This document shows positions 10,490 through 21,912 of a stretch of DNA of 64,000 bases, one piece after another (within the stretch, counting starts at the first letter, position 1; each line of letters starts with the position of its first letter). The notes under the pieces were generated by a model, which saw nothing but the letters and a program-made list of their open reading frames with translations, made no database searches and was not told the origin of the DNA. The position numbers and the translations under genes are program-made. Origin of the DNA: Bremia lactucae (taxonomy: Eukaryota > Oomycota > Peronosporomycetes > Peronosporales > Peronosporaceae); NCBI RefSeq assembly GCF_004359215.1, contig NC_090613.1, positions 2,860,647 through 2,924,646 of the forward strand. The letters run 5' to 3'.

Positions 10490-11570
10490 CATGTCAGTGA
10501 GGATGAGCCTCAATATCGATTGGGCTCATTTCCTTCACCTCTTCGAATCTCATAGAGAGGTGACAGAGCACTTGGCGTAGGGGTATGGCGAACAAGCCCT
10601 GGCCAGGATCTTGGGCAGTCCTTCTGAGCAACATGTTGCTCTGTTTGAGAAGTTTGAGGCGTTCGGGATAGTCCGTCACTAAGACTCATGATGAGCTGTG
10701 GCATGAGCAGGCTTGGAGCGAGGCACTCAAAAGGACTGTTCAGATGCTCTCCGCCCGGTCGCATCAGCCGAGGCCCATTCGGATCGACCCGCCAAAGTTC
10801 GATGGAACTGCAGTGCGCACGATTGTCCAGTGCTGTTAGCCGTGGAGCAATGCGGTGTGGCGCAGCTCATTGAGGACGACACTCGGATAGTGTCATGGCT
10901 TACTCGGCGCTTATAGTGAATTTTAAGGCGTTCCCTTTATGGGCGATCTTTAAGACAAAGATTTGCGCCATGTATCAGCCGCCGAACAACAAGTGTTGCT
11001 TCAGGCTCGCTTCTTTGGAGCGCGACAGGCAAAAGCGATCTCTGCGAGGGTATGTTCAGGATATGCGCTCGCTCTCGGAGTTCATTACCGTGGGTTTGGT
11101 TTCGGAGTATATTTAGGTGCCCACGTTTATGAACGGACTACGGCACCGCCCATCGCGACAAGCCCTTTTTAGCGAGATGCCGTCGACGATGGAAGAGGCA
11201 ATCCAAATTGCCCTAGTTGAGGAGCAATCCTTCAACAGTGCCTCGGCGATTGCTTGTTGGATAAGCCGTCGGCCGAGAGGTCATATGCCACTCCCATGGA
11301 GTTGGGCAATGCAGATGTTGTCTGTTTTAATTGCGGCAAGAGCGGAAAGAGTGGCCCTATGATGGCTCGCTGCTATACCAGATTTCCAGCTGGTGCGAAG
11401 ACGCCCAGCGAGAGAAATCCCTTCCCAAAGGGCGATGGCAAGAGCCAGCGTGCGAGACGAATGGTTCTGCATTGACCACTGAGGAGTCGAAAAATGCAGG
11501 AGCGCAGTTGGGGCGGGATGCCCTTCATGACGCGGACCCTGAAGCTACCACTAAGTTCAGAGTTATCGAA
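10490..11570 (+). pseudogene. Gypsy gag, frameshifted
   Basis: The gag-like reading is spread over three + frames. The region at 10690-10830 gives AWSEALKRTVQML and IRIDPPKFDGT. Around 10980-11110 it reads LLQARFFGARQ and YVQDMRSLSEFITVG, typical of the Retrotrans_gag family. At 11126-11230 it reads FMNGLRHRPSRQ and MEEAIQIALVEEQSF. A zinc knuckle (VCFNCGKSG, then MMARCY) lies near 11320-11385. The capsid-zinc knuckle order fits a Gypsy gag upstream of the protease and RT that follow to 15.6 kb. At least three frameshifts and several stops are present. Confidence 0.78.
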
Positions 11571-12640
11571 CAAATGGGTAGCATAGTTTCTGAGGTCTCG
11601 AAGTCTCGAACCTCAACCCTGCTCTTCTATAGCGCTCGATTACAAAGCTATGATCAGGTGATGACCCTCCCTGTGGATTTATGTGCATCACAGATTTTGT
11701 AAAAATTGCGGCTTACAGACCGGCGATGATTTAGTCGCTTTGCCAGGATGGCAAGCGAGAGGAGGCGACCATTCATTCAGCAAACGGCGCGATCGTAAAT
11801 TCGGAGGGAATTCTAGTTGAACTCGCCTTCAGCTTTAGCGAATTCTCTTGTAAGGAGAAGCTCACGTATGGAGAGTCCGTATGACCTCATCCTAGGCATG
11901 CCATAGATGGTAGAACACCAACCATGGATAGAGTGGCGTACACGTACAGTTGTGAACTCTACGCAAGACACCGGAAAGGATGTGCTCCTGCGAGAGGCCT
12001 ATACAACTGATGTCGTGTCGAACACAGTTAAGAGTGCGTTGACGGGATGTCAAACGTCACCAATTCCCTACCCAGCTCGTGGAGACTGAGGTAGCGAAAA
12101 GACGATGACAAGTAGTCATGCGTCTGAATGTCCTGCAAAGAACCAAAGCCTGTGGTAGTAGACGGCGAGCTGACAGGTAGTCAAGCGTCGTATGGTACGG
12201 CACAGTGTCTAGAGCCTGGTGCGGCTGGACGGGGTGAGTTAGCCAGGAGAGCAGCGGCACCTGCTTCACAGTCAGAGGGCTTGTTTACTTGAAAAACGAG
12301 TACCCCGCAGGTTAGAAGGATCAAAGGCACGTCAAAACGAGTGATAGTTGGATCGATCCAAATTGAAGAGATTGGGCCTTCGAACGAGGTGTTCGAGGCC
12401 GTCAAAGACGAACTTGCGAAGGCATTTTCAGTTGAGGTGCTCCGGCAAGTCGTAAAATCTGGTGAGAAGATAGTAAAACTCTTGGAGATTTAATGGGGTC
12501 TGTTTCTTGCCGAATTAAAGGACGGAATGATCCGAAATAGTCACACCAGTTCCAGAAGAGAACTTGGTGACTGGTTCTCGTCGTCCAAAATAGACGAGCG
12601 TCCTAAGAACGGACAAAAAGAAACGGTTCGCTGCTCAAGG
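11571..12640 (+). pseudogene. Gypsy protease remnant and linker
   Basis: Around 11875-11955 the + frame reads YDLILGMP, a stop where Trp is expected, then VEHQPWIEWRTRTV. This is the retropepsin C-terminal motif. The preceding protease half is unrecognisable. The linker to 12640 has short hydrophilic frames only. Confidence 0.65.
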
Positions 12641-13580
12641 ATATAATGCCTTGAGAACCAGTCCGTTTGTTAAGGTTATGTGGAAAAATCGTGATGTGTT
12701 CCCAGAAGAAGTGCCGAGCCGCCTACCAGTAGACAGGGACATGGGCACGAAATTGACCTCGAACCTGGCACTAAGTATGTGTGTATGTGTGACCAGGCAA
12801 TGGTCATTGCCGAAAGAAAAAATCGATTTATCGACGAGTCATTCGAAAAACGAGCCAAAGCGGAACATGCCCGTGAGAATAAATCTCCTCACTGCAGCCC
12901 GACCTTTTGTGTGCGTAAAGCCAGAGGTGGATGGCGCGTGTTTCACGCTAACAATAGCTGAATACGGCCACCATTCCGGCACAAAACGCCAAAACTCGCG
13001 GAAAGATGTTTTTAACCCCATGGGAAAGTCAAATTTCTTTTCCGCGTTGGATTCAAAGGATGACTACTATCAGGTACTCTTGAGAGAGTCAGATATAGCC
13101 AAAATGGCAGTAAGCACCCCAAGCCGTTTGCGTTGGGAGTGACTTGTGATGCCCGAAGGTTTGATAAACGCACCAGGGACATTCAACCTTGTGGTGGCTC
13201 ACGTGATGCGTCAGCATCATGCCTACGCGTCCATCGCTTTTACGATGCATTCGTTCATAGCAGGGCCCGGGATGGACTTAGCGAAATCGAGTCACATAAG
13301 CGTCATTTAGACGCTGTGTTGCAGACTCTGGCGGACGTCCAATTGTACGTCAACTTGCAAAAGCGCGTCATAGGGGTCTTCAAAGTACCTGTGCTGGGCT
13401 GCATCGTAGGTACACATGGTGTACGAGCATACCCAGACAAGGTAAAATTGTAAAGGAATGTCCAATCCAACGGCATGGAAATAATTTGCGCCGATTTGTA
13501 GGGCTCGCTAAATACTTTCATAAGTATAGCAAGAATTATGCGGACCGAACTAAGCCTTCGTCTGACCTACTTAAGAGGAC
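12641..13580 (+). pseudogene. Gypsy reverse transcriptase, inactive
   Basis: The fingers region starts with NRDVFPEEVPSRLP near 12690 and continues in other frames (SPHCSPTFCVRKARGGWRV at about 12890-12945, then YYQVLLRESDIAKMAVSTPS near 13066-13125). The catalytic box reads FYDAFVHSRARDGL at about 13233-13275 instead of YFDD. The second aspartate is replaced by alanine and the frame has shifted, so the enzyme is dead. It is closely related to the copy at 1-1060. Confidence 0.85.
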
Positions 13581-14100
13581 GCAGAATGGGTTTGAATAAA
13601 AGAACAAGAAGATGCGTTCACTTCTGTGAAGCAATCTCTTGTAGAGGCACCACTCTTAACATTACCAGACGTGGACAAGCCCTTTAGCGCCGTCTGCGCT
13701 GCAAGCAATTTTGCAAACGGCAGCGCGCTCATGCAAAAGGATGACGACGGAGTTGACCCTGTCATTTTTTATCAATCTCGGCTTTTGAAAGCCGCAAAGC
13801 TGAATTACCTTGTGCATTACAAGGCTACTTTTAATAAAGTATGCTTTTGTTAAGTTTCCGATGCACCTATTGGGCACCGAGCCGTTTGTGGTTTAAACGG
13901 ATCACGCATCATTTCAGACCGCAATAAACTCACCACACCTCTCTCCTAGAATGGCAAGATGGCTTACATTCTTCTCTGAATTCAATTCAATTCAAAGTTG
14001 AATACAAGCCGGGTAAGTCGAATGTCTTGGCTGACGTGTTGTCGCGCAGACCATACTTCGAGGTAAGACACTAAGAAAGTGTGTCTCGTGCTAAGGCACA
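13581..14100 (+). pseudogene. Gypsy RNase H, degenerate
   Basis: A frame at 13626-13853 shows SLVEAPLLTLPDVDKPFSAV, followed by a CAASNFANGSALMQ block in which the usual catalytic Asp of CDAS is Ala. The following blocks are frameshifted. Near 13974-14000 a short direct duplication (TTCAATTCAATTCAAAG) adds another frame change. Confidence 0.78.
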
Positions 14101-14269
14101 AGTTGAGCCGTCAACATAGGCAGCCAGTAAGGTCCACCACGTAACGAGATCGTTAGCCTCTAATAAAAAAGAGAGCTACAGTCAGGACGAATATTGTCGC
14201 CGGTGGACAAAACGTTTCCTTTCCGTCGCACCTGAAGGCTAAGCTAAGTCGCTTTAGCTACAGCGATGG

Positions 14270-15560
14270 CCTTTTATGGCATCAGCTATCACATTGTGAC
14301 CCCCTGAGAATCCATGTCCCTCATGACACAGATCTCAAGCTGAAAATACTTCACGAGCTCCACGATGCACCATTGAGTGGGCATCTGGGCTGTGAAACTG
14401 AGTGTCAGAGGAATTCTGGTGGGCACACCTATATCAATGGGTGGCCAACTATATTCGTTCCTGCGAACAGTATCAGCGCATAAAGCCTCCACCGTCTAGC
14501 AATGCGGTGGTGAAGCCGCTTCCGATTCCAATGGATCGTTGGAAGTTGACCAGTCTGGACGACAGGTTTTGCTGCCGCCTGACTACAAGGGTTGGACGAG
14601 GCTCGTCGTCTTTGTAGACAGACTAAGCAAAATGGGGCGTTTAACATTATGTAAAACATCGATCACATGAATTGAGGCAGCTCTCTTGTTCCTGAACCAT
14701 GTATATTGACTATACAAGATGCCCGAGTCCATAGTATTCGACCGGGATCCACGTTTTAAGTCTGATTTCCGGCTACATGTTTTTGAGCTGCTAGGTAGCA
14801 AGCTCCACATGTTGACCACATAACATCCTCAGAGCGATGTACAAACAGAACGTGCCAATCGGAACGTGCCGGATGCATTACGCACGATAGCGACTCCCAG
14901 TAATGGAGCAAACAATTGCCATTTGTGGAGTTCGCTACTACTTACAGTGTCCACGCCAGTACGGGTGAGACACCGTTATATATAAATGGACTGCAACATC
15001 CTCGGACGCCAGTCTCGTTTGTGCGCAGCCCGAATATTAATGGGGGCCCTCACTATGTCGATGCAATGAAAAAAGAGGGGCAGTTTAAGAACTGCCCGCG
15101 TGACCCTGCCAGTTAAGCAGTGGTCACGAAACCTGAAGGTGTCAATAAAAGCACGTCCTATGACCGACCTCTCGGCGGTGTCAAAGGCAAGTTAGATGCA
15201 GAAAGCGTGAGCGAAGCTCAATCCTTTGTGGATGATCGATTAGCCATCATACGAAAAGTCCGTAACGCGATGGCAAGCGCACAGGACAAGCAAAGTTATT
15301 ATGCAGACCAAAGTGGTCGCAAAAACAACGAGCGCTTTACAGCTAGAAAAAAGTACTATTAAGTACTGCTTCCCTACCTAAAACTGCAGTTTCTGTACTA
15401 CCCGGAGGTATTACGAAATTACTGCCGCGTTTCATGGGGCCACTTACAATGGTCAAGGGGGCTGAAGACCTAATTTATAGGCTCACCCTCCCGCCGTACA
15501 TATAAAAGCACGCCGTCTTTACGTGAGCCGTCTGAAACGATATATTGATTCACAAGAAAT
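14270..15560 (+). pseudogene. Gypsy integrase, degenerate
   Basis: The zinc-binding part is visible near 14340-14490 (LHDAPLSGHLG, then FWWAHLYQWVANYIRSCEQY). The core has VFDRDPRFKSDF near 14738-14773 and HPQSDVQTERANRN near 14826-14866. The helix after the core (FVEFATTYSVHASTGETPLY) is at 14924-14985. The C-terminal part contains FVDDRLAIIRKVRNAMASAQ at 15222-15281 and KLLPRFMGPLTMVKGAEDLI at 15415-15475. Several stops are present. No chromodomain is seen before the hairpin block at 15585. Confidence 0.83.
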
Positions 15561-15584
15561 CACATACCCACGTGCGTCAAGGAT

Positions 15585-15682
15585 GGGTCTAATTACTTCA
15601 CTTAAGTAATTAATCATCCCCTTAAGTACACTTTGTGTACTTAACAAGATTGTGTAACATAGGGCAATTTTAGCCCGTTGCA
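15585..15682 (+). repeat. End of L2 block, three-hairpin module
   Basis: This is the same A-B-C hairpin order as at 2980-3072. AATTACTTCACTTAAGTAATT is followed by CTTAAGTAC/GTACTTAA and then TGTAACATAGGGC/GCCCGTTGCA. Only the last 100 bp of the block is present. It abuts the upstream integrase remnant directly and is followed by leader sequence resembling that after 62599. Confidence 0.7.
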
Positions 15683-15815
15683 CCATCCCCCCTTTAACAA
15701 CGAATTTAGGTATTGCAAATTTGTCGAAGAATAATGAGGGACTGCGACCAGTTTAACGCGTTGCTCTAGTCCTCTTAGTCACCCTAGCACTCACACGGCG
15801 CCAACCACGCTACCT

Positions 15816-17200
15816 ATGAGGGGCAAAGATGATGTATCGTCTGTAAAGACGCCCTCACAACCACGCACAAAGCGTACGAGACGCGTTAGCACGCCGCCGT
15901 CGCTCGGTGTCACAGTTAAAACGCCGACAGCTACTGCTGCTGTCGCGCTAACTTGACGTACAGATTCATCCCCCTTTCACAATGAGGATGTAGATCTGTC
16001 GCTTACTGTTGACTACAATACATCGATCCGCTGCCATCACCCCATAGTAATGATGAGTACAGCGAGCTAGTGAGGATGGATGATGGCGATTTATTGCCCA
16101 TCCTAACTTCTCTCATTGCTCCTAACATGGAGACGCCCAACGATGCGAGGGCCAATTTGCCTCACGTCGACAAAGTAACTGTCTCGTCGTCTGCGCTAGC
16201 TAGCACAGTTTCCATTCGTGAGAGCGCTGCCCATCCAGGCGCAGCTGCTTCTCAGTCGGGTAGAACGACACAACCTGTCGTTCAGGCCATCTTCACAATG
16301 GGTATGACACAGAAGAGCCTGAACGTAAAGCTCCACCGACGGCACGTGAACGTGTCCAGTCAGTGTCAAAAGTCAGTCGTATTAAAAGCGGCTTTGTGAC
16401 TGGTGGCATACCACCAATGCCACCTTCATCCGAATGACCTTATTCGGATACGAGTGCGTCGCTCCTAGATCGCCTATTCTAGATGCACATAATTAATATG
16501 GCATCTATAGTTCGTAGAAGGCTCAGAGAATCTACTTAGTTGTGTTTCCCCCATGCCGGTCGTGTTGCATACAAATAAATCAACCGACTAATACGTAGCG
16601 GAATTCCTGCTCCGCTATCTACCACATTCCGGTGCGGCGAAACAACGGTCACAGCGAATTAACTTCGCTCGCTTGCGTGTGAAATAATCATGGGCGGTAC
16701 TGTAGTCCCAGTTTCTACTCATCACGTCGCTCCTGCTAGTCCATACGGAACTAGCGGAGCGACAACTGGTGTCTCTTCTCATAGCCAGACACTAGGTCCG
16801 GTATCTCGACGCGCAGCGCGTCGACCAGTTCCCAAGAGTCAAAACTCTTCGGGTCCCCTCCACTGGACGAGGATTTGATGTTTCTGCTGCACGGAGCGGT
16901 GGGCAGCCTACCTTTCAACAAGGAAGCGTTGGATCCCGACAGCATCCATCTGTGCAGGTGACGCCCGATAGGAGTAGCGATTTCGCCGATCTACTCGCGA
17001 CAGGCTATCCCGCATCCGTAGCGCTGAGCGCTGCTGAACGACGGATCGTGGATCTCGAAGTCAAGTCTCGCGACTGACTTCGAATCTTCACGATGTCCAC
17101 GCGAAGGATCGCCAACGTTTCCAAAGGCTGAAAATTCGTCTGGAATTTCTGGAGAAGCTAATGGTGAGAGACCCGTCTCACCCGCTCGATCTCACTCACT
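15816..17200 (+). pseudogene. gag-like frame with basic N-terminus and coiled-coil-like part
   Basis: After the L2 end, an ATG at 15816 opens a short, very basic frame (MRGKDDVSSVKTPSQPRTK), interrupted near 15953. Ser/Thr/Ala-rich frames continue at 16070-16399 and 16690-16878. At 16955-17075 the reading VQVTPDRSSDFADLLATGYP and then AERRIVDLEVKSRD appears. A frameshifted continuation, HDVHAKDRQRFQRLKIRLEF, looks helical. The position behind an LTR-like block suggests a gag precursor, but I see no capsid or zinc-knuckle motif, so the family is not certain. Confidence 0.45.
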
Positions 17201-17218
17201 GTCCGATATCATATCGCG

Positions 17219-17428
17219 GTGGATGGAGTTTGTCCGCTGGAAGTCTTTCACCTTCCTCATCACCCTTACCTGATCGACACTCGACTCACGGTCGGTGTTG
17301 ACATCGGTATAACGCGGAATTGCAATGTCATGTTTGACGACCGCAATCACCATCTAGCGTTCGCAACCAATCGCAAACTTTACAAAGTCAATCAAATTTT
17401 GCCCTTTAAAAGAAGCTTAATGATATAG
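17219..17428 (+). pseudogene. Short remnant with retropepsin-like or linker character, not assigned
   Basis: An open frame of 69 codons with no recognised domain, although it contains a VGVDIGITRNCNVMF stretch. Its 3' end forms the left arm of the long inverted repeat at 17376-17496, so it has been rearranged. Listed only because it is the one frame in this stretch. Confidence 0.25.
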
Positions 17429-17496
17429 TGAACAGTTCTGCCCCTATCTCGTTAAGCTTCTTTTAAAGGGCAAAATTTAATTGACTTTGTAAAGTT
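17376..17496. repeat. Near-perfect inverted repeat, 45-bp stem
   Basis: The left arm 17376-17420 and the right arm 17452-17496 are complementary at 44 of 45 positions by eye (one C/T difference), separated by a 31-nt loop. The arms contain GCCCTTTAAAAGAAGCTTAA and its complement. A transcript of either strand would fold into a long hairpin. Confidence 0.92.
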
Positions 17497-17699
17497 GTCA
17501 GCTAGACCCACGCCCACTCCAATGATATAAAAATCTAGCTGCGCGAATTTTAATAGGCAGACGTGAGTCTAGATGACCGATGGTATTCAAATATAAATCA
17601 CCAACAGTATGCCCCAATTTGAGGTCCCACTTTATCAAAAGTATATAGTTAATGGCCAGATCGGCGCCCTGCACCTACTGGGTATCAACGTTCTCCCGC

Positions 17700-18370
17700 A
17701 CCAACCAATTTCTGGCGTAGGTCGGAATTGATGCTCTCTCGAGCTTTACCGTATTTTGCAGGGTGCAGGCTGGACGTATATGTTTCGTGCTTCCACACAT
17801 ATAACATCCACGGATGTTCTTATCCTGTTCCGCAGCTTGAAGTGCCCCTTCTCGTTCTTTAACGAGGCTTAGATCCGTGGGGGATCCGGTCTACTAGACG
17901 GTACCCATGTGCTCAAAGAGCTTCTTCGGTAAATAGGCGTGCTAACACGAGCATACTTAAAGTCGAACTCAGCGCGTAGCACTATGGCAACTGCCTCTTC
18001 GAAAGCAGGATGGGATCGGGATAATTCCGTCCAGGCAACGCCCTTATAGAGACCAGCGATAACGACTGTTACGACAATTGCTTGTTGCACCGGGTCTTGA
18101 TGCATATATGCAATGAGAGTTCTTAACTCCTGGACATAGCCCCCTAGGGTTCGTTTACCCTGTCGAGTCGGAGCCGTGCTCGCATGCGAAAAGCCTGATC
18201 AGGCGGTGCAAACATGCTAGTCATTTGCTGTTTAAGCGAATACCATGAAGGGAAAGAGTCGTTTATGGACGATAGTGCCCACCCCATCGCTCTACCTCCG
18301 AGTTTGTAAATGGCCATAGCCACCTTTTGACTTTTACTATTTGACTCTTTTCCCTCAAATGTCTTCACAT
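17700..18370 (-). pseudogene. Gypsy gag capsid and zinc knuckle (minus strand)
   Basis: Two minus-strand frames, 18368-18144 and 18105-17869, read as one gag separated by a frameshift. The first has KVAMAIYKLGGRAMGWAL and FPSWYSLKQQMTSMFAPPD, the core of Retrotrans_gag. The second continues VTVVIAGLYKGVAWTELSR and FEEAVAIVLRAEFDFK. Further on, near 17815-17775, a zinc knuckle CYMCGSTKHIRPAC (CX2CX4HX4C) is intact. This is a different gag subfamily from those of the L1 elements. No protease or pol follows on the minus strand here. Confidence 0.82.
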
Positions 18371-19074
18371 TGACAGCTAGAGGGCGAGCCTTCGGCTCTG
18401 AATCAGGTACAGAGATGTAGCGGGTTGAAATAGATGCCGCCGATCAGGAAGGATTCATATCGCATAAAGGCTTCAAGCTTTGCATGCAGGACCTTTGGCT
18501 CCTGGGATATAATGAATTATGTATATGACCAGTCATGGTAGAATACATAGGAAGGGACAAGAAAATTGACAGTCTTTGATTGCTTTACGCTTATAAGGTA
18601 AAGCCTACAAAATTTTATTTTAGTGCTTTGTGAACCCGTCACCTTCCTTGAAACGGGAAAGTTTAACGAACATTTATCTAAAACAGGTAAAATGTAACAT
18701 TTGAAATATCAGAGAATGCAAGAATAAATATGATGTTGGATTTTATTTATTCCGTGGGGTTGTGACTAAGTTTGCTTCTTAATGTGTAGGGAAATTTGAT
18801 ATATATGCTAATTAAGTAAACATGCTCGCCAGCGTTAAATACAAGGATATTTTTTTGCCAATTCTCCAGGCTTGGCTGTGTCTACCCTGTTAACATTCTG
18901 CCCGCCTTTATGACACTTCAGGTTATGCAGATAATTAGATAGCAGGTATCTTTCCTTAATTGATAAATTGCCTCATTTATCGTGTTACAGTGATGCCTTG
19001 AATGTCTCCGCGTGTTGAATGCAATTAAATGATTGCGCATACATCATTTATTTGTACAATTTGCTGGTGAAAGA
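18371..19074. other. Intergenic, AT-rich; no gene seen
   Basis: No convincing frame or repeat is visible. It lies between a retroelement gag remnant and the start of the long gene at 19075, so it should hold that gene's promoter. I could not identify a clear oomycete initiator element. Confidence 0.5.
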
Positions 19075-21666
19075 ATGGCCGACCCAGCATGGGGTACGAC
19101 ATCATTGCTGGAAGAGGAGTCGACACACGCGCTGTGTACATTCCAACCAACGGACCCGCTGTCGAAACATCAAAAGGTTTCACTTGAGCAGCAATTAGCT
19201 GCACCTCTGAGCCAGCCACATAGCGTAGGTCGCGGTACTTTTCCTCAACATGCACGAGAGGCCCCACCTGCTGATGGCTACGCGTATTGTGTTCCGTACA
19301 TGCACCACATCACGCCCATACCGCTTCAGCCCTCCGAGACTGCTGCAGATCTCGACGAATTAGCCTTGATGGCAAGCGACGACTGGCAACAGCTGCAGCA
19401 CAAAATTCAAGGGCAGTTCGAACAGCAGCAACAAGAGCTGCTAGCACAGAGGCAGAAACAACAACAACGAGAACTATTTTTGCAGGAGAAACGAATACAG
19501 GCTGACGTGCGTCAACAAGAACTGCCTCAAAGGAGGCTGCAGATGCGGGTCGAGAAGCATCCTTCGTCTGGGGCGGAAGAATATGAGCGGATGACGTGGC
19601 ACAAGGAGGCGCAAGCCCAGTCACCACAATCAAGTCAAGCGCACGTTGAAAAGGCTGGATGCTGTCGGCAACTGCCGAAAGTAAGCAGCATTAACGGAAT
19701 ATTCGCTGCACATCAAGTATCGCAACCAATCCAGTCACATTTGAAAGCCCGAAATCCAAAAGTGTTTTTGGTAAGGGAAGATACTTTGCAAGAGCATGAA
19801 TTGTTTTCCATCGGAGCTCCGGCAAACACAACATTTACATCCCCGATGCATAAATGGTTCCAGCGATTGCCACAGCAGCTCCAGCCGTATTCATTTGGCA
19901 GTAAAGCCGAGAATAGCCACCAAGAAATGAAAAGCTCACAGAGTACAAGCAATTTCTGCACCAATGATTTCATTATAGACGAATTGGTAGAGTTTTATTC
20001 TACTAATCTTCCTCCTATTGCGGCTCCATCTGCTTCTCGCATCGCTGCAGCTCAAGACAAGCATGTTTCAACAATTAATTTCGAGCAGAATATCGAACAC
20101 ATTATAGCTCAGACCCGAAATGAAGCTTCGACAAGAAAACAGGTATCGTGCACGAATTCGAGGCGGCAAATTCCACCCACCAAAGCTTCAATCGTTCCTG
20201 GAAATTCGCTTACATCGGAATCAATGCGCATTTTATCGATGCGAGACCTTCTTAACGGAGACAATACATTTACTAAGCTCGACTCGTCGAGAAATCGAGC
20301 GAAAGAAGGCAAACAAAAGCAAGTACATTCGAATTGGAAGGCACCATCAAAAGAAAAGGCAGTCAAGCATCGAAGGTTGCTCGAGCAACTATACAAGCGA
20401 AAGCATAAGTCTCTGTCAATGAGTCGGGTTGTCGGAGACGTCCTCTTGCGACAGCATACAATATCACAACTGGAAAGCACCAATCTTTCCAAATCAAAGT
20501 TTCTGTCACTCAAAAAGCCTCGTTCCGCTCGGTCGGTGGAGCAAACAGCTGGCCACGCGGAGAAAAGTCCTATCTCGTTAAAAGCACAGCCGATGGAGAG
20601 GCAAAAGTGGACGACTGCAATAAAATCTATGGGGCCAATGAATCGCCAGGCTGTTGCTTCGTCAGCGGAAAGATTTAAACAACTTACCAGGAAAAAAATG
20701 ATTGCACCAAAATTAGCAAGTAGTTCAGGCCGTCAGCAGGCCAAAGGCACAGGTGCTTCAGCGCAAGCTGCATTAGCGACTACTCATACTGAAGAAATGT
20801 CTGGATGCTCACAGTTGAAAGCTAACATGTGCATCAATAATGACCGAAAATGTGCTGGAGATGCGAGTGATCCACCCACCAAAAGTGCGTTACGATGTCA
20901 TGAGCAGAAATTTTCTAAAAAGCTGCTATGCATTGCTGAAGGAGGACTTGTCGAACAGGTTCACATATCAAAGAAGAGGCGAAGACTTAAGTTAAGAGCA
21001 GCACATATGGAATCTTTGGCATCAAGGGACACTAAAAAGCCTCATGAAGAAGCTAACCACATACTCTCGTCGCAGTTCGAGTCGCGCTTGCAGGCAGAGA
21101 CTGCAGTGCGTTCGTCTTCTAAACGTGCGCTCACTGCTTCAAATATTTCCTCCGTGGAGAATAGGACGATTGTAATTTTCTGTAAGCGAGACTTTATGCG
21201 CTATCAAGCAGTGAAAATTTGGCGTAAATATCAGGATCAATTTGAAGCTCAAGAAGAATGGCGTGAAGTTCGCGTAGCTGGCAAACGAACGCGGTATCTT
21301 CACTCACGATATGACCAACTACAAAGGTTGCAAAAGAGAAAATACACGCGATCCTGTAAATTACGTCAAAATGCACTAAACGAAAGTTACCATTTTGAGA
21401 CTTCATCATCACAAGCAGACTCAAAGATGCCAATATCCACAGAAGCGGTATTGTTACCATTTGATAATGGACCTTTCGCTGCAAAATGGCCGGATCAGAT
21501 GGCTACTGAAGAAATTGATGGCTGTGGGCCCTCCACTGATGTCCAAGCTGCATGTTCAGGATATATAAAGCTTGTGGCGGCTGACAATAGTCCAATGAAA
21601 GGTCAAAATGCCTCAAAGATACAACAGAAGCCTACGATCAAAGTCGAAGCCAACGGGTTGAATTGA
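19075..21666 (+). CDS. Hypothetical Gln-rich, basic, probably nuclear protein (863 aa)
   Basis: A single intronless frame. The first in-frame ATG is at 19075 (MADPAWGTTSLLEEEST); the frame is open upstream only from a TTG. I do not recognise a named family. Residues about 105-165 are Gln/Glu/Arg-rich and look coiled-coil forming. The middle is low-complexity and rich in Ser and Lys, with basic clusters such as KKRRRLKLR that could be nuclear signals. Near residues 704-745 there is a compact, conserved-looking aromatic/basic segment (KRDFMRYQAVKIWRKYQ, then EEWREVRVAGKRTRYLHSRY). The C-terminus carries IKVE, a match to the SUMO consensus. The absence of stops over 2.6 kb next to dead transposons argues for a maintained host gene. 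Nuclear role is inference. In-frame codons continue after the stop, as described in the next entry. Confidence 0.8.
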   Translation: MADPAWGTTSLLEEESTHALCTFQPTDPLSKHQKVSLEQQLAAPLSQPHSVGRGTFPQHAREAPPADGYAYCVPYMHHITPIPLQPSETAADLDELALMASDDWQQLQHKIQGQFEQQQQELLAQRQKQQQRELFLQEKRIQADVRQQELPQRRLQMRVEKHPSSGAEEYERMTWHKEAQAQSPQSSQAHVEKAGCCRQLPKVSSINGIFAAHQVSQPIQSHLKARNPKVFLVREDTLQEHELFSIGAPANTTFTSPMHKWFQRLPQQLQPYSFGSKAENSHQEMKSSQSTSNFCTNDFIIDELVEFYSTNLPPIAAPSASRIAAAQDKHVSTINFEQNIEHIIAQTRNEASTRKQVSCTNSRRQIPPTKASIVPGNSLTSESMRILSMRDLLNGDNTFTKLDSSRNRAKEGKQKQVHSNWKAPSKEKAVKHRRLLEQLYKRKHKSLSMSRVVGDVLLRQHTISQLESTNLSKSKFLSLKKPRSARSVEQTAGHAEKSPISLKAQPMERQKWTTAIKSMGPMNRQAVASSAERFKQLTRKKMIAPKLASSSGRQQAKGTGASAQAALATTHTEEMSGCSQLKANMCINNDRKCAGDASDPPTKSALRCHEQKFSKKLLCIAEGGLVEQVHISKKRRRLKLRAAHMESLASRDTKKPHEEANHILSSQFESRLQAETAVRSSSKRALTASNISSVENRTIVIFCKRDFMRYQAVKIWRKYQDQFEAQEEWREVRVAGKRTRYLHSRYDQLQRLQKRKYTRSCKLRQNALNESYHFETSSSQADSKMPISTEAVLLPFDNGPFAAKWPDQMATEEIDGCGPSTDVQAACSGYIKLVAADNSPMKGQNASKIQQKPTIKVEANGLN

Positions 21667-21675
21667 TCAAGCGAT

Positions 21676-21912
21676 ATGAAAAAAGTTTCGTGGCATGTGC
21701 TTCAAACGCTCAAACACGAAAATTTTAGCGCTGCTTCTAGTAATAGCCATCTCGGGAATGTGGTTACTAGACTTGATGTTGCCGACCTGCATTCTTGCGC
21801 TTTAAATGAAGTTGCCTCCTCTATCTCGGTTGCGTTACCTGATGTTTTGAACGATCACAATATGTCACGCATCAAGTCAATAGCTATTCAGCCACCTTTC
21901 GACAGAAAATGA
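21676..21912 (+). other. In-frame continuation after the stop of the 19075 gene
   Basis: Three codons after the TGA at 21664-21666 the same frame re-opens with ATG (MKKVSWHVLQTLKHENF) and stays open for 78 codons to 21912. Being in the same phase, it may be an ancestral C-terminal part cut off by a recent stop, a readthrough extension, or chance. No splice pair that would skip the stop is obvious. Confidence 0.4.

Noticed and set aside
20109..20513. Minus-strand frame of 134 codons opposite the 19075 gene
   Set aside because: Shadow of the long + strand gene; its composition follows the complementary codons.
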